From Avena insularis (lineage: Eukaryota > Streptophyta > Magnoliopsida > Poales > Poaceae): a stretch of DNA of 64,000 nucleotides. Under the pieces are notes generated by a model. It searched no databases. It was not told where the DNA came from and was given only the letters and a program-made list of their open reading frames with translations. The first letter of the stretch is position 1. The number at the start of each line of letters is the position of its first letter. Location of the stretch: positions 466,931,650 to 466,995,649 of the forward strand of contig CM042684.1 in assembly GCA_023614405.1 (NCBI GenBank), read 5' to 3'. The position numbers were made by a program, and so were the translations under genes. This document shows positions 1 to 11,955 of this stretch, one piece after another.

Positions 1-412
1 CGGATCAACCAATCAGAAACGAGCCACAGGAAGAGCCACAGGGCGCAGGAGATCCCACAACGCGACGTGGTGACATAGTTAACGAAGCGACAGACACGAT
101 GTGACGTGTGCAACAGTAACACCTGACATTAACTATGGCAGTAACTGGCGCAGGCCCTTAAAATGAGGCAAAATAATGATTACCCTCCACGTAGGACGTG
201 GGGAAGCATACGAGAGAACGAAGAGTAACCCGGATAACTATGGGATGACCCGGCCAGCGAGTAAAAACTCGGAATGAGCCAAGGGAAAAGATAGTCAATG
301 AAATCCGGGATATGATGTAACTCGGAAAAGGGAGCAAAAGGCTCGGTGAAATTGAACCTGCTGTGGCCTTAGCGGCTAAGGCGGCTAAGACCGCACTAGC
401 TTCGAGGACTAA
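1..412 (+). mobile_element. 3' internal end of an upstream Tat-type gypsy copy
   Basis: This stretch matches, block by block, the non-coding end of element A at about 29830-30249: the 'ccaatcag' and 'gccacag' blocks, the 'ccctccacgtagga' block, and the closing 'gaccgca' then 'ggact-aa' polypurine-like end just before an LTR. It therefore belongs to another copy whose 3' LTR is the one at 413-1347. No coding potential is seen here. Confidence 0.8.
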
Positions 413-1347
413 TGTTGGGGGGATACCCCCGGGTAGGGTCACGCTGGGGTATAATGGCCGAGTTAGCCGAGGTACGGCAAGGTCAAAGCAAAGGCTGGCC
501 GAGTCACCTCAAGCAGGCCGAATCACGGAGTAACCCGGACCTGAGGATGTCCGCCTAACTGAGTCCCGACCGACTCATGTCGTATGCCGGCAGGATGTAT
601 GTAACTTGTATGTAGGTACTGGTGTGGCCGGATCAACTAGGCACGATCCGGGTTATATCAAGCTTGCAAGAGAAGGAAGGTGTCTCGTTGGTCAAAAGGT
701 GACCACTGTACGTAGAGCGTGAGCGAAGCGGACAGAGGCCAGGACCACGGAGGCGTGGCCGACAAAGGTGACGATGCCTGTGTCGGATGACGCGGGCGCC
801 GCAGAGGCTCACATAGCCTCTGTGGGGATGACGCTGGGCAAAAGTGACCCGGTCGGCTTACTATTTTGGGAAGAGGCATATTCCCTGGAATATGCCTCCA
901 CGTATGCCCTAATTGGAGACCTAGCCACCCCTATATAAGGAGGGCTAGGGCATCTGTAGAAGGGGTTGGTTTTTGACTGGTTGATCTCTAGTTGGTTGAG
1001 TTTTACTAGTATGTTCCTGAGGGCTAGCTAGTGGTGAGAGTAAGAGAGTTCCTTCTTCCTCCTCTCCCCAATACAGCTCAAGGAGCACTTGTAAACCTTG
1101 GAAGTGAATCAAATACAAACATCTGTGTGTGGAATCACCACACTATCCCTCCCTGGATTCCTCTAGTGCATCCTGTCCCCACCTTTAGCCTATCCATGGC
1201 ATCTGCCGTGACACCACCACGACACCGTGCGTGGAATCACCACGACACCGTGCGTGGAATCACCACGTTCTCCCCCTGGATTCCCCTAGCACTCATTGGC
1301 CCCATCTTTAGCCTATCCATGGCATCTGCCGTGCCACCGCCACGACA
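413..1347 (+). repeat. LTR shared by upstream copy and element A (5' LTR of A)
   Basis: It begins TGTTGGGG and ends CCACGACA, directly followed by the primer binding site. It is about 117 bp longer than the 3' LTR because its last part is duplicated: the block from 'gtgtggaatcaccac' to 'ccacgaca' occurs once at about 1125-1224, in a short form at 1225-1247, and again to 1347. It contains a TATA-like box at 931-938. Confidence 0.85.
931..938 (+). promoter_or_regulatory. Probable LTR TATA box
   Basis: The sequence 'cccctatataagg' is kept in the 3' LTR at about 30792-30803, in the position expected of a retrotransposon core promoter within the LTR. The start site is inferred to lie some 30 bp downstream. 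Confidence 0.5.
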
Positions 1348-1348
1348 G

Positions 1349-1367
1349 TTGGCGCCCACCGTGGGGC
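1349..1367 (+). other. Primer binding site of element A
   Basis: The motif TTGGCGCCCACCGTGGGGC sits one base after the LTR end. Its complement resembles the 3' end of plant tRNA-Lys(CUU) as I recall it. The location is certain, the tRNA assignment less so. Confidence 0.75.
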
Positions 1368-1383
1368 TAGCGGTGCTAGCAAG

Positions 1384-1778
1384 GGTGAAATTCAGACGGG
1401 AAACTTCTCCAGCACCGGCGAGCGTGTCGTCTAAGGCTTGGTTCAGCGCTTTGGAGCGCTGGACTATGTCAGCGACAATGCAGGAAGCTTCGGCAGGCAC
1501 CCTACACGCACAACGGTGTCTTCATCAAGCTTGGCGCGCACAAGATCTACGTCGGCGTGGACGAATCCTGCGTTCATCTGCAGCACGTCATCGAGGGAGG
1601 CGAGCCACCTCTCAGCGCAGCTCGTGGAGTGCGTATCACTTGCCCCACTAGCAACATTGAGGTCCTAATGACCACGCCTGATGCGGAACCGAGCAAGGGC
1701 CCGATGCCAGAGCCGGAGGTAATGCCAAAGCAGACCAGGTCTAGGTTTCCTCCGCTAGAAAGGCCAGAGAATGTGCTC
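1384..1778 (+). pseudogene. N-terminal part of element A gag, split by element B
   Basis: Reading-frame pieces encode a short leader such as VQRFGALDYVSDN, shift frame near 1505, then continue through GVRITCPTSNIEV to ERPENVL at 1778. The frame is cut by insertion of element B and resumes at 17994. The first codon after the junction is TAG, followed in frame by QAIDSLATPIAPVVDP. No clear ATG is visible, so the start is unknown. This leader is typical of the region before Gag in Tat elements, and its function is not known. Confidence 0.5.
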
Positions 1779-3351
1779 TGATGGCTTGGTGTTGATGTGG
1801 ATCTCACTGGGGAACCCCAAGAGGAAGGTATGATGAGCACAGCAGCAAGTTTCCCTCCGTTATAAAACCAAGGTTTAATCGAACCAGTAGGAGCAAGGAA
1901 ACACCCCAAAGGTGTTGCTAGATGAGCCTTGGCAGGGCGCACTACCGGTGCTAGTAGCAACATGGAGACCTGCACAACACAACCACAGAACTTTGCCCCA
2001 ACTTGCGATGAGGTTGTCAATCTCACCTGTTTTGCTGAAAACAAAGGATTAAACGTATTGAATGTAAGGAAGAAATAGTTTGCAGAAAGTAAACACAAAG
2101 CAGTAAACAGTTTGTAGATTGTATGTAAAAGAAAGGACCGGGATCCATAGTTCACTAGAGGTGGCTCTCCTTAAGATAGATAACATGCTGGGTGAACAAA
2201 TTACAGCGGGGAAATTGACAAACATTGAGAAAGCAACACATGCATATACTAATCATCTTGACTCCTTTGGAACTTGATTGGGAATTACAACATTATACAT
2301 AGACCGTCATCCAACTGCATCTATGACTAATAATCCACCTTCAGGTTATCATCCGAACCCCCTCCAGTATTAAGTTGCAAGCAACAGATTATTGCTTTAC
2401 GAATTGCGTGTAATGTAAACAATACAATTGTTTTATGAACAAAGGATTGTTGTTTTCTCCCTAGTAGCAACAACACATCTAGTACCTTAGAGATTTCTGT
2501 CACTTCCCAGTTACGGAGGCATGAACCCACTATCGAGCATAAATACTATCTCTTGGAGTTGCTAGCATCTACTTGGCCAAGATAGCTACTAACAACGGAA
2601 AGCATGCAAGATCACAAATAACAAAGACATGATAGAATCAATAATCAATCTGAAATAGCATCTCAATATCCATCGGATCCCCGCAAACACAACATGCAGA
2701 ATTACAAATAGATGATCTTGATCATGAACGGAGCTCACAAGATCTAGACATGAAAGCACAAAGGAGGAGAACCAGCCATCTAGCTACTACATGGACCCGT
2801 AGTCTAGAGATGAACTACTCACGCATCACACCGGAGGCTTGCATGATGATGAAGAGGGCCTCCAAGGTGAATTCCCCTCTCCGGCAGGCTACCGAGAAGA
2901 GCATCAGATCCCTCCTGATCTAGGGATGGAGATGACGGCGGCTACAGACTCTTTCGTGGATTTGATCGGGTACTTAGGGTTTTGGTCCGGAGGGCAATAT
3001 ATAGGCGGATGGAGAGGCCGAGAGGGTGATGGGGTCGGCCAGACCACCCCAGCACGGCCTAGCCAGGTGTGGCCGTGGTGTGGTGGCCCCCCGCCTCTTC
3101 TCCCTCTCAGATTCTCAGCATCGATGTCTTCGGAAAATAGGCACTTTGGCTTTTGTCCCGTCCAATTCCGAGAATATTCATTTTCACTTTCCGAACCAAA
3201 AACAAGAGAAAAGCAGTAATCTGTGGCTCTTGTTAATAGGTTAGTCCAAGAAATCATATGAAAAGTACTCCAAAGTGTGGACAAAACACAAGAAAGTAGA
3301 TAAAACCAAGCATGGAACATCAAAAATTATAGATACATTTGCAATGTATCA
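1779..3351 (-). repeat. 3' LTR of element B
   Basis: Read on the minus strand it starts TGATACATTGCAAATG at 3351 and ends CATCA at 1779. It is followed on the plus side by the complement of the polypurine tract AAGCTTGGGGATGT. Small open frames inside it are LTR sequence, not genes. Confidence 0.9.
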
Positions 3352-3866
3352 ACATCCCCAAGCTTAACTCATGCTCGTCCTCGAGTAGGTAAGTGATAAA
3401 AAGAAAGAATAATTTTTGAGGTGACATGAACCATCAAAGACTTGATCAAAGTATTTGTAAAACATTCAAAGCTGGGATCATAGTACTTCAATCATAACAT
3501 GAAAGACAAAGTTCTAGCAATAAGACAAAGAAACTATGTTGCAACATGAAAAGGCACAAACAAAAGATTCATGAATAACAATGCTTTGCAAGACGTTTGT
3601 TTGTTTCACATAAATAAAACATAGCATAAAAGCATTAAGCTTGTCCCTCATAGAGTAGAAAATATAAATGCATAGGACACCTTCAAAGTTCATAAGAGTG
3701 ACTAGATACAAATAGTTTAAAACAAGCAATATCAATATATGAACCAATCAACTCGTCTTGGGACAATGCACATAGAACTAAGAATGGCCACTATGCTCTC
3801 AAAGTAAGTGCATAAAGGTAGAAGGTGGAGACTCAATATAATGGTGGAAGAAAGGCGTTCATAGAA
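3352..3866 (-). other. 3' untranslated end of element B with polypurine tract
   Basis: The stretch is the complement of the same non-coding sequence found at about 9860-10356 in element C. The polypurine tract lies at 3352-3365, next to the LTR. There is no coding potential. Confidence 0.8.
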
Positions 3867-3871
3867 GGAAG

Positions 3872-5455
3872 TGATACATTGCAAATGTATCTATAATTTT
3901 TGATGTTCCATGCTTGGTTTTATCCACTTTCTTGTGTTTTGTTCCATCTTTGGAGTACTTTTCATATGATTTCTTGGACTAACCTATTAACAAGAGCCAT
4001 GATGCCACCGCCTGTTTTCTGCTGTTTTGGTTCAAGGAAAGTCGAAAATGAATATTCTCGAATTGACGGGACAAAAGCCAAAGTGCCTATTTTTCCGGAA
4101 GGATCAAGTGCGAGACGGAGACGGAGAAGGGCTAGGGAGCCACCACACCACCTGGCCGCGCGTCCAGGCCTGGCCCGCGCCAAGGGGTGGTGTGGCCGCT
4201 CCCGGCACCCCCTCGGCCTCTCCTTCCGCCTATATATTGCCCTTAGGATGAAAACACTAAGTACCCGATCAAAAATCCACGAAAGAGTCTGTAGCCGCCG
4301 TCATCTCCATCCCTAGATCGGGAGGGATCTGAAGCTCTTCCGCACCTGGAGGGGAATTCACCCTGGAGGCCTTCTTCATCACCATGCAAGCCTCCGTTGT
4401 GATGCGTGAGTAGTTCATCCTTGGACTACAGATCCATGTAGTAGCTAGATGGCTGGTTCTGATCCTTTGTGCTTTCATGTTTAGATCTTGTGAGCTCCAT
4501 TCATGATCAAGATCATCTATTTGTAATTCATACATGTTGTGTTTGCGGGGATCCGATGGATATTGAGATGCTATTTCAGATTGATTATTGATTCTATCAT
4601 GTCTTTGTTATTTGTGATCTTGCATGCTTTCCGTTGTTAGTAGCTATCTTGGCCAAGTAGATGCTAGCAACTCCAAGAGTTAGTATTTATGCTCGATAGT
4701 GGGTTCATGCCTCTGGTAATCTAGGGAAGTGATAGAAATCTCTAAGGTACTAGATGTGTTGTTGCTACTAGGGAGAAAACAACAATCCTTTGTTCATAGA
4801 ACAATCGTATTGTTTACTTTACACGCAATTCGTAAAGCAATAATTTGTTGCTTGCAACTTAATACTGGAGGGGTTCGGATGATAACCTGAAGGTGGATTA
4901 TTAGTCATAGATGCAGTTGGATGGCGGTCTATGTATTATGTTGTAATGCCCAATCAAGTCTCAAAGGAGTCAAGATGATTAGTATATGCATGTATTGCTT
5001 TCTCGGTGTTTGTCAATTGCCCCGCTGTAATTTGTTCACCCAGCATGTTATTTATCTAAGGAGAGCCACCTCTAGTGAACTATGGATCCTGGTCCTTTCT
5101 CCTTACATACAATCTGCAATCTTTTACTGCTTTGGGTTTACTTTCTGCAAACTTTTACTTCTTTCCATTCGATACGTTTAATCCTTTGTTTTCCGCAAAA
5201 CACAGTGAGATTGACAACCTCATCGCAAGTTGGGGACAAAGTTCTGTGGTTGTGTTGTGCAGGTCTCCACGTTGCTACTAGCACCGGTAGTGCGCCCTGC
5301 CAAAGCTCAGCTAGTAACACCTTTGGGGTGTTTCCTTGCTCCTACTGGTTCGATTAAACCTTGGTTTCATAACTGAGGGAATACTTACTGCTGTGATCAT
5401 CATACCTTCCTCTTGGGGTTCCCAACGAGATCTATGTCGAACGACGAGCACATCA
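3872..5455 (+). repeat. 5' LTR of element C
   Basis: It begins TGATACATTGCAAATG and ends GAGCACATCA. Compared with the 3' LTR it has several one-base losses in short base runs between about 4030 and 4110. A TATA-like 'ctatatattgccct' lies at about 4230. Confidence 0.92.
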
Positions 5456-5465
5456 AGATCTTTTC

Positions 5466-5483
5466 TGGCGTCGTTGCCGGGGA
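5466..5483 (+). other. Primer binding site of element C (tRNA-Asp type)
   Basis: TGGCGTCGTTGCCGGGGA starts 11 bases after the LTR. It complements the 3' end of plant tRNA-Asp(GUC) with one mismatch. Athila-group elements are known to use tRNA-Asp. Confidence 0.8.
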
Positions 5484-5647
5484 GTCAAGGACATCTTCAC
5501 AAGGGGAGTCCCTCATAACCAATCTCTTTACTTTGTTGTTTTTGTTTTGCTTAGTTTGTTTTTTCTTTGTTTGCTTGTTTTGTTCTTTCAAAAACACAAA
5601 AAATTTAGTTTTACTAGTGTGCTTTCTTATTTCAAAAATACAAAAAA

Positions 5648-7573
5648 ATGACTACTCTTGAAAACACTAAGTTGTGTGACTTCACTAGCACCAACAACAA
5701 TGATTTTATGAGCACACCTATTGCTCCACCTGTGGCTGAAAATACTTTTTTTGAGATAAAACCTGCTTTGCTCAATCTTGTTATGAGAGAACAATTTTTT
5801 GGTATTGGTAATGCAGATGCTGCTTCCCATCTAAATAACTTTGTTGAACTTTGTGAGATGCAAAAGCATAGGGATATAGATGGTGATATTATTAAGCTGA
5901 AATTGTTTCCTTTCTCTTTGAGAGGAAAAGCTAAAGAGTGGTTGAATTCCTTAACTAGGAATAGTATTGATTCTTGGACTAAGTGCAAAGATGCTTTTAT
6001 TGGAAAATATTATCCTCCTTCTAAGATTATATCTATGAGAAGTGAAATAATGAAGTTTAAACAACTTGATAATGAGCATGTTGCTCAAGCTTGGGAAAGA
6101 ATGAAATCTTTGGTAAAGAATTGTCCCAATCATGGACTGACTGCTTGGATGATCATCCAAACTTTTTATGCAGGATTGAACGATTCTTCAAGGAACCTAT
6201 TGGATTCTGCTGCTGGAGGTACCTTTATGACCATCACTTTGGGTGTTGCAACAAAACTTCTGGACAATATGATGGTTAATTATTCTAAATGGCATACTGA
6301 GAGAGCTCCACAAGGTAGGAAGGTAAATTCTGTTGAGGAAACCTCCTCCTTGAGTGATAAAATTGATATTATTATTTCAATGCTTGTTAATGGGAAAGCC
6401 CATATTTATCCAAATAATGTTCCCTTAGCCTCTTTGGTTGCTCAAGAAGAGCAAGTTGATGTGAACTTCATAAGAAATAATAATTTTGGCAACAATGCTT
6501 ATAGGAACAATTTTGGAAACAACAATTATAAGCCATATCCTCCCAACAATGGTAATGCTTATGGAAATTCTTACAACAATAATAAGAGTGGTCCCTCTGA
6601 ACTTGAAGTTATGCTTAAAGAGTTTATTAGTAAACAAACTGCTTTCAACAAAACTATTGAGGAAAAACTCTCTAATGCTGAAAGAAATATAGCATCTTTG
6701 GCTGAAACTCAATCTTCTTTGAATAAAATGGCTACTAAACCTGAAACTAATGATAATCCCTTTGCAGCTACTAATGCCATACAAGTAAGAATTGATGAAA
6801 ATGTTAGACTATTAGCTGAATTACATGCTAAGTGGGAAAGAGAAGATGAAATTGCTAGAAACATTAGTGTTTCTACTATCACCACCACTAGTGATGAGGC
6901 TAGTAATATTTCTACTACTTTAGATGATAAAGTTGATTTTGATCTTGATGGTTGCAACATCTCTGAAGTTATTAAGTTCCTACAAAATCTTGCTAAAAGT
7001 CCTAATGCTAGTGCTATGAACATGGTCTTTACAAAACACATTACCGATGCTCTCATAAAGATTAAAGAAGAAAAGATGAAACATAAGGCTTCTATTCCTA
7101 TAAAACAAGAGGATGGTTGGGAACCCATCATTAATATGAAAGTGAATGACTTTGATTTCAAAGCTTTGTGTGATCTTGATAGTAGTGTTTCTATTATGCC
7201 TAGAAGGATTTATGATATGCTTGATTTGCCTCCTCTTGAAGATTGTTATTTGAATGTCCCACTTGATGATAATGCTAAAAAGAAGCTCATGGGGAGTCTT
7301 AATGATGTCCTTATTATGGTTAACAATTCCTATGTCCCCGTTGATTTCTATGTTTTGGATGTTGAATACAATGCTTCTTGTCCTATTACTTTGGGAAGAC
7401 CTTTTCTTATAACTGTTGGTGCCATCATTGATATGAAAGAAGGCACCATTACATATCAACTCCCACTCAAGAAAGGTATAGAACACTTCCCTAAAAAGAG
7501 AGAAAAGATTTCTTTTGCTTCTCCTATGAAAACAAAATTTGGTCTTAATGCTTCTTCATTTGAGAACACTTGA
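5648..7573 (+). CDS. Gag-protease-like protein of element C
   Basis: The uninterrupted 641-residue frame starts at an ATG in 'caaaaaaatgact' after a T-rich leader. Residues about 60-170 form a retrotransposon Gag core, with LFPFSLRGKAKEWLNSL and the YYPP...W.R segments. Residues about 275-320 are Asn-rich (NNNFGNNAYRNNFGNNN), and a Glu/Lys-rich coiled part follows. Residues about 495-615 look like a retropepsin fold, with CDLDSSVSIMP, a middle LMVNN-like strand and LGRPFL. The expected catalytic D-x-G reads D-L-D here, so proteolysis is doubtful. The frame ends ASSFENT. It probably builds virus-like particles using polymerase from partner elements (inference). The same D-L-D is in element B. 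Confidence 0.85.
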   Translation: MTTLENTKLCDFTSTNNNDFMSTPIAPPVAENTFFEIKPALLNLVMREQFFGIGNADAASHLNNFVELCEMQKHRDIDGDIIKLKLFPFSLRGKAKEWLNSLTRNSIDSWTKCKDAFIGKYYPPSKIISMRSEIMKFKQLDNEHVAQAWERMKSLVKNCPNHGLTAWMIIQTFYAGLNDSSRNLLDSAAGGTFMTITLGVATKLLDNMMVNYSKWHTERAPQGRKVNSVEETSSLSDKIDIIISMLVNGKAHIYPNNVPLASLVAQEEQVDVNFIRNNNFGNNAYRNNFGNNNYKPYPPNNGNAYGNSYNNNKSGPSELEVMLKEFISKQTAFNKTIEEKLSNAERNIASLAETQSSLNKMATKPETNDNPFAATNAIQVRIDENVRLLAELHAKWEREDEIARNISVSTITTTSDEASNISTTLDDKVDFDLDGCNISEVIKFLQNLAKSPNASAMNMVFTKHITDALIKIKEEKMKHKASIPIKQEDGWEPIINMKVNDFDFKALCDLDSSVSIMPRRIYDMLDLPPLEDCYLNVPLDDNAKKKLMGSLNDVLIMVNNSYVPVDFYVLDVEYNASCPITLGRPFLITVGAIIDMKEGTITYQLPLKKGIEHFPKKREKISFASPMKTKFGLNASSFENT

Positions 7574-10356
7574 TTCTTTCTTTGCTTCTTATGCCTAACT
7601 TAAAGGCGTTAAAGAAAAGTACTTATTGGGAGATAACCCAAAAGTTTTAGATGAGTCTTGGAAGTTATTACCTCTGTAATAACCTCTCCTTATCCTTTTT
7701 ATTTGCTTTTTGTGCCAAGAGTAACCTCTAATGAGAGAGAAGTAATGATTGGGAAAGTTGCTGTCCTGAAACAGATTTTTGTGCTTCACTGTAAAGATTC
7801 GTGAGAGAGCTCTGTATGTCGGATTGAGCTGTAATGTTTTCTTCTTCTGCCCCGGGTTGTTATCTAACTTTCGTTAGTTCAACACTTTTTGATTTGAGAT
7901 CCAGAAGGTCTTCGAAAAAATTCGTATTTACCTGCTGGTCTGTTTTGACAGATTTCTGCCATTTTCTGCATTTGCTTCTTGTGGGTTCCTTTTTGACTTA
8001 TTTTGGCGAATTGAGATTTTTGAAGGAAGTTCTACAGTAGGTAGTGTTCTAATGGAAGTTTATTTGGTGTTAGAACTGAACCTTAAGACTTATTTATCTT
8101 AAGTGCACTAATGTTGCTAATAAAGATTGTGTGAAGTTTTGTATGAAGGAAAATTTTCAGGTGTATGGAAGGAATGAGTAATGAGATAAAGGATGGACTA
8201 AAGCTCAAGCTTGGGGATGCCACGCGTGTCACCCCAAGAAATATCCAAGAAGTACAAGCTTCAAATCTTGGGGATACCCAAGGCATCCCCTTCTTCATCA
8301 ATAAAAATCCTAGGTTTCTTCCAAACGCTTCATTTTTATTGTTTCATGCAAAATTGTGTTGTTCTTGGAGCGTCTTCCTTTTCGTTTTCATTTTGATTTT
8401 TCATTTTCTTGGTTTGCTTAGTTTTCTGAATAAATTGGTTGGAACCCCTCTTTCATACATTGGTTTGCAAATGGTTTGGTTTGGTTTGGAAAAGAGTAGG
8501 AAAGTTCATACTTATGTGGTAAACAGAGCTCGTTTTTGACTGTGGCCTATGCTTTGTCATGCCATGCTTGATATTGTTTTGGCTTTATGCTTAGTATTCT
8601 TTGCTGTAGCATGACTTGTTATAAACAATTGATATTTCTTAATGTTCCTTGGATGAATCATGCGTTGTTTTAGCATATTAAAGCATAGTATAGTGGTATT
8701 CTCCTTTGATGCTTTATTTGGGTTGACTTGGCGCATGCTCACACCATGTTATGACTATCACAAGTCACCATAGCCTTTATGATCCTTTAGTTTTCAACTT
8801 GTAGTATCACTTTATGCTTTGATCAATGATGTTTTGTCGCTCTGCATGATTATGGCCATTATTGCTCTCTTAGTTTGTCGCTCCCAGTCTTTTGCTAGCC
8901 TCCACAACCAAGTATGAGTTCCACTCATGCATCCAACTCCCTAAACCAAGTTATTCCAAAGAGTCCACCATACCTACCTACTAAGATTATGCTATTCCAA
9001 GTATATGCATGCTTTTGTTTACCTTCCAAATTAAACTTGTTATGAGAAAACTAGTGATTAAAGCTCTCACGAACTTGATGGCACACTTTACTTTACTTGC
9101 CCTTAATAAACTTGAACCATTGTGTCATCTATGTTATATATGCTTGCACTTATTTGTTGGGAATTAGCAGAACCATGATTTCATGGGGAACACTTTCAAC
9201 ATTGCACTTGGTACTTGTACCTAGTTGATATCATGCTCTCTTGTATATGGATGTCGTCGGTGTGAAATGAAAGGGGAGCTTGTAAGTCCATGGAGTTATG
9301 TATATGTGTTAGAGAAACGCCTGGGCCGCTAGTCTAATCCATGCTGACATGGTGGAAACCTGCAGCGTAACCATAATGAGCTGTCTATGAAGCATTCTTC
9401 TTATAAAAAAAGAGTCCTATATTGAAAAAGAGAAAAGAAAAAAAAGATACTATGAAAAGAGGAAAGAGAGAAAAAAGCACCATATTCCCATGGTAAATAA
9501 GAAGAATATTGAGATGCTCGTTGTCTGCTTGCCTTGTCATTTTGATATGGGGATTCTTCCGTATCATCGGGCAAGGGGTACCCCGTTGGCGGTTCTCTAT
9601 GATACACATGTACTTACGATGACAAGAACTTACCAGTGACTAAACTTGAGTAGCATGAGGAGCGGCCCTCATATACAAGGGATATGAGATTTCTGACTTA
9701 TACTTCGTCAAGCATGTACACCATGGTTTCTTCACTTTAACCTTAATCACTTCAAGATGCTTATGATAGGGGCAATGAGAGCTGAAAGCTATAAGTACCA
9801 TAATTTTTGGAAGCTCTTTATGAGACTTGAATCCCTACTTCCTTTTACAAAGGTCTTTCTTCCACCATTATATTGAGTCTCCACCTTCTATCTTTATGCA
9901 CCTACTTTGACAGCATAGTGGCCATTCTTAGTTCTATGTGCATTGTCCCAAGACTAGTTGATTGATGCATAACTTGATATTGCTTGTTTTAAACTATTGT
10001 ATCTAGTCACTCTTATGAACTTTGAAGGTGTCCTATGCATTTATATTTGCTACTCTATGAAGGACAAGCTGAATACTATTATGCTATGTTTTCTTTATGT
10101 GAAACAAACAAACGTCTTGCAAAGCATTGTTATTCATGAATCATTTGTTTGTGCCTTTTCATGTTGCATCATAGTTTCTTTGCTTATTGATAGAACTTTG
10201 TCTTTCATGTTATGATTGAAGTACTATGATCCCAGCTTTGGATGTTTTGCAAATACTTTGATCAAGTCTTTGATGGTGCATGTCACCTCAAAAATTATTC
10301 TTTCTTTTTTATCACTTACCTACTCGAGGACGAGCAGGAGTTAATCTTGGGGATGT
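7574..10356 (+). other. Long 3' untranslated region of element C
   Basis: About 2.8 kb with no polymerase motifs on either strand. It contains the block 'ggcgttaaagaaaagtac' right after gag, also present in B and D, and ends with a polypurine tract at about 10343-10356 (CTTGGGGATGT). Short open frames are chance. Confidence 0.8.
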
Positions 10357-11950
10357 TGATACATTGCAAATGTATCTATAATTTTTGATGTTCCATGCTT
10401 GGTTTTATCCACTTTCTTGTGTTTTGTTCCAACTTTGGAGTACTTTTCATATGATTTCTTGGACTAACCTATTAACAAGAGCCACAGTGCCAGCTGCCTA
10501 TTTTCTGTTCTTTTTGGTTCCAGGAAAGTCAGAAAATGAATATTCTCGGAATTGGACGGGACAAAAGCCAAAGTGCCTATTTTTCCGGAAGGGATCAAGT
10601 GCCAGAATACGAGACGGAGAAGGGCCAGGGAGCCACCACACCACCTGGCCATGCGGCCAGGCCTGGCCCGCGCCAGGGGGTGGTGTGGCCGCTCCCGGCA
10701 CCCCCTCGGCCTCTCCTTCCGCCTATATATTGCCCTCGGGACGAAAACCCTAAGTACCCGATCAAAAATCCACAAAAGAGTCTGTAGCCGCCGTCATCTC
10801 CATCCCTAGATCGGGAGGGATCTGAAGCTCTTCCGAGCACCACCTGCGGAGAGAATTCACCACAGGCCTTCTTCATCACCATGCAAGCCTCCGGTGTGAT
10901 GCGTGAGTAGTTCATCCTTGGACTACGGATCCATGTAGTAACTAGATGGCTGGTTCTCCTCCTTTGTGCTTTCATGTTTAGATCTTGTGAGCTCCGTTCA
11001 TGATCAAGATCATCTATTTGTAATTCATACATGTTGTGTTTGCGGGGATCCGATGGATATTGAGATGCTATTTCAGATTGATTATTGATTCTATCATGTC
11101 TTTGTTATTTGTGATCTTGCATGCTTTCCGTTGTTAGTAGCTATCTTGGCCAAGTAGATGCTAGAAACTCCAAGAGTTAGTATTTATGCTCGATAGTGGG
11201 TTCATGCCTCTGGTAATCTAGGGAAGTGACAGAAATCTCTAAGGTACTAGATGTGTTGCTACTAGGGCGAAAACAACAATCCTTTGTTCATAGAACAATC
11301 GTATTGTTTACTTTACACGCAGTTCGTAAAGCAATAATCTGTTGCTTGCAACTTAATACTGGAGGGGGTTCGGATGATAACCTGAAGGTGGATTATTAGT
11401 CATAGATGCAGTTGGATGGCGGTCTATGTATTATGTTGTAATGCCCAATCAAGTCTCAAAGGAGTCAAGATGATTAGTATATGCATGTATTGCTTTCTCG
11501 GTGTTTGTCAATTGCCCCGTTGTTATTTGTTCACCCAGCATGTTATCTATCTAAGGAGAGCCACTGCTAGTGAACTATGGATCTTGGTCCTTTCTCTTTA
11601 CATACAATCTACAATCTTTTACTGCTTTGTGTTTACTTTCTGCAAACTTTTGCTTCTTTCCATTCGATATGTTTAATCCTTTGTTTTCCGCAAAACACGG
11701 TAAGATTGACAACCTCATCGCAAGTTGGAGACAAAGTTCTGTGGTTGCGTTGTGCAGGTCTCCATGTTGCTACTAGCACCGGTAGTGCGCCCTGCCAAAG
11801 CTCAGATAGTAACACCTTTGGGGTGTTTCCTTGCTCCTACTGGTTCAATTAAACCTTGGTTTCATAACTGAGGGAAAACTTACTGCTGTGCTGATCATAC
11901 CTTCCTCTTGGGGTTCCCAACAAGCTCTACGTCGAACGACGAGCACATCA
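10357..11950 (+). repeat. 3' LTR of element C
   Basis: It starts TGATACATTGCAAATG, ends GAGCACATCA and is followed by the duplication GGAAG. It is close to the 5' LTR throughout. Confidence 0.92.
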
Positions 11951-11955
11951 GGAAG

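Larger units (their letters stand above)
3872..11950 (+). mobile_element. Athila-like gag-only LTR retrotransposon C (plus strand)
   Basis: It carries LTRs of 1584 and 1594 bp and a perfect duplication GGAAG at 3867-3871 and 11951-11955. It has a tRNA-Asp type primer site and an uninterrupted 641-codon gag-protease frame, but no RT, RNase H or integrase in the 2.8 kb that follow. It is inserted in the 3' untranslated region of B in the opposite direction. The intact frame and clean ends suggest it is the youngest of the three nested elements. Confidence 0.92.

Noticed and set aside
5466..5483. A tRNA gene at the 'gccgttgccgggga' motif
   Set aside because: Only the 18-base complement of a tRNA 3' end is present, at the position of a retrotransposon primer site.
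7574..10356. Hidden polymerase in element C
   Set aside because: No RT, RNase H or integrase motif was found in any frame. The sequence is collinear with untranslated regions of B and D.
10464..11032. Several overlapping open frames in LTR regions (also near 4000-4300, 17500-17800 and 44000-44300)
   Set aside because: The same frames recur at the same LTR positions with indels and no protein-level conservation; they are LTR sequence.
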